A stretch of DNA of 27,702 nucleotides, taken from contig JAGLCE010000062.1 of assembly GCA_023146365.1 (NCBI GenBank), positions 1 through 27,702 on the forward strand. The letters are read 5' to 3'. Source of the DNA: Endozoicomonadaceae bacterium. Lineage in GTDB: Bacteria; Pseudomonadota; Gammaproteobacteria; Pseudomonadales; Endozoicomonadaceae. Within the stretch, counting starts at the first letter, position 1; each line of letters starts with the position of its first letter. This document shows positions 27,178-27,702 of this stretch, piece by piece. The position numbers were made by a program, and so were the translations under genes. The notes beneath the pieces are model-generated. The model searched no databases. It saw only the letters and a program-made list of their open reading frames with translations, and was not told where the DNA came from.

Positions 27178-27630
27178 ATGTCTTCTTCCGAAACAGAGCT
27201 TCGACGAGCTGCGATGGATCTGCTGGCGCGCAGGGAGCACAGTCGTAAAGAGTTGTGGCAGAAACTGCTGATACGAGCGGATACCGAGGCGTCACTGGAG
27301 ATCGTACTGGCAGCACTTGAGTCTGAGCGCTTGTTGTCCGATGAGCGCTTTGCAGAAGTGTTTGTAAGGAGTTGCATTCACCGAGGGCTGGGACCGGTTC
27401 GAATCAAGCAAGAACTACTACAAAAGGGTATTTCCTCGGAGTTGATTGCTTTGCACATGGAAGCCTGTGACGAAGACTGGTTGCAGCAGGCGCGTGGTGT
27501 TAGCGATAAGAAGTTTGGTGCCACACCGATAAAGAATACCAAAGAAAAAGCGAAACGGGTACGCTACTTGCAATACCGTGGGTTTCGTATGGATACCATC
27601 ATGGGAATTGTTGATTGCTCTGATGAGTGA
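27178..27630 (+). CDS. recX: RecA regulator RecX
   Basis: 150 residues (E. coli 166). Binds RecA filaments and blocks their growth. The product is mostly helical, made of three-helix repeats typical of RecX: AMDLLARREHSRKELWQKLL, then SERLLSDERFAEVFVRSCIHRGLGPVRIKQELLQKGIS, then KRVRYLQYRGFRMDTIMGIV. The signature sequence LSDERFA is present. AGGGTGG about 5-10 bases before ATG 27178 is the ribosome binding site. Position after recA fits exactly. Intact; no terminator is visible in the 72 bases that remain, and the usual next gene (alaS) has not begun by the window end. Confidence 0.95.
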   Translation: MSSSETELRRAAMDLLARREHSRKELWQKLLIRADTEASLEIVLAALESERLLSDERFAEVFVRSCIHRGLGPVRIKQELLQKGISSELIALHMEACDEDWLQQARGVSDKKFGATPIKNTKEKAKRVRYLQYRGFRMDTIMGIVDCSDE

Positions 27631-27702
27631 CATGACAGTCATAAAATGCTGCCTTCCCCATGGATAGCAGTGATTTGTAGAGACTGTAAATTAGATTGTG
27701 TA

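Overview
The window looks like a chromosome segment from a gammaproteobacterium. The right two thirds (about 7.9-27.7 kb) carries a familiar housekeeping order: accA, tilS, pyrG, kdsA, ftsB, truD, popT (DUF368), nlpD, rpoS, then fdxA and mutS on the opposite strand, a BetT-type choline transporter, pncC, recA and recX. This order and the protein sequences, notably the Pseudomonas-like RpoS, recall Halomonadaceae/Oceanospirillales. That placement is inferred from remembered synteny, not from a search.

The left third (1 to about 7.9 kb) is different. It is visibly AT-rich, uses many ATA and AGA codons, has long spacers, and holds no housekeeping gene. It encodes a truncated protein with the start of an ankyrin-like helix (minus strand, running off the window edge), an 882-residue beta-helix-like protein with a C-terminal membrane anchor, an ankyrin-repeat protein with an in-frame hexanucleotide tract, and a probable papain-fold cysteine protease with a cysteine cluster. 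A solitary CreA-family periplasmic protein follows. None of the first four has a classical signal peptide, so they look like proteins delivered to, or made for contact with, a host. The island ends at a decayed IS630-family transposase (7709-7927), right next to the first core-like gene.

The core shows erosion. In the usual gammaproteobacterial order, eno lies between kdsA and ftsB, ispD-ispF between ftsB and truD, and surE-pcm after truD. Here eno, ispD, ispF and surE are absent from those positions, and pcm survives only as a frameshifted remnant between truD and popT. Together with the effector-like island, the IS relic and the roomy spacers, this suggests a host-associated lineage undergoing gene loss. 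eno, ispD and ispF are normally essential, so they may lie elsewhere in the genome.

Regulation visible in the sequence includes a perfect LexA box in the recA promoter, an intrinsic terminator between recA and recX that probably acts as an attenuator, terminators after kdsA, between rpoS and fdxA, and after betT, and two mutually exclusive hairpins in the rpoS leader. No rRNA, tRNA or CRISPR array was seen. I found no convincing complete new multi-gene system. The best candidates for something undescribed are the left-arm proteins, above all the putative cysteine protease and the beta-helix membrane protein.
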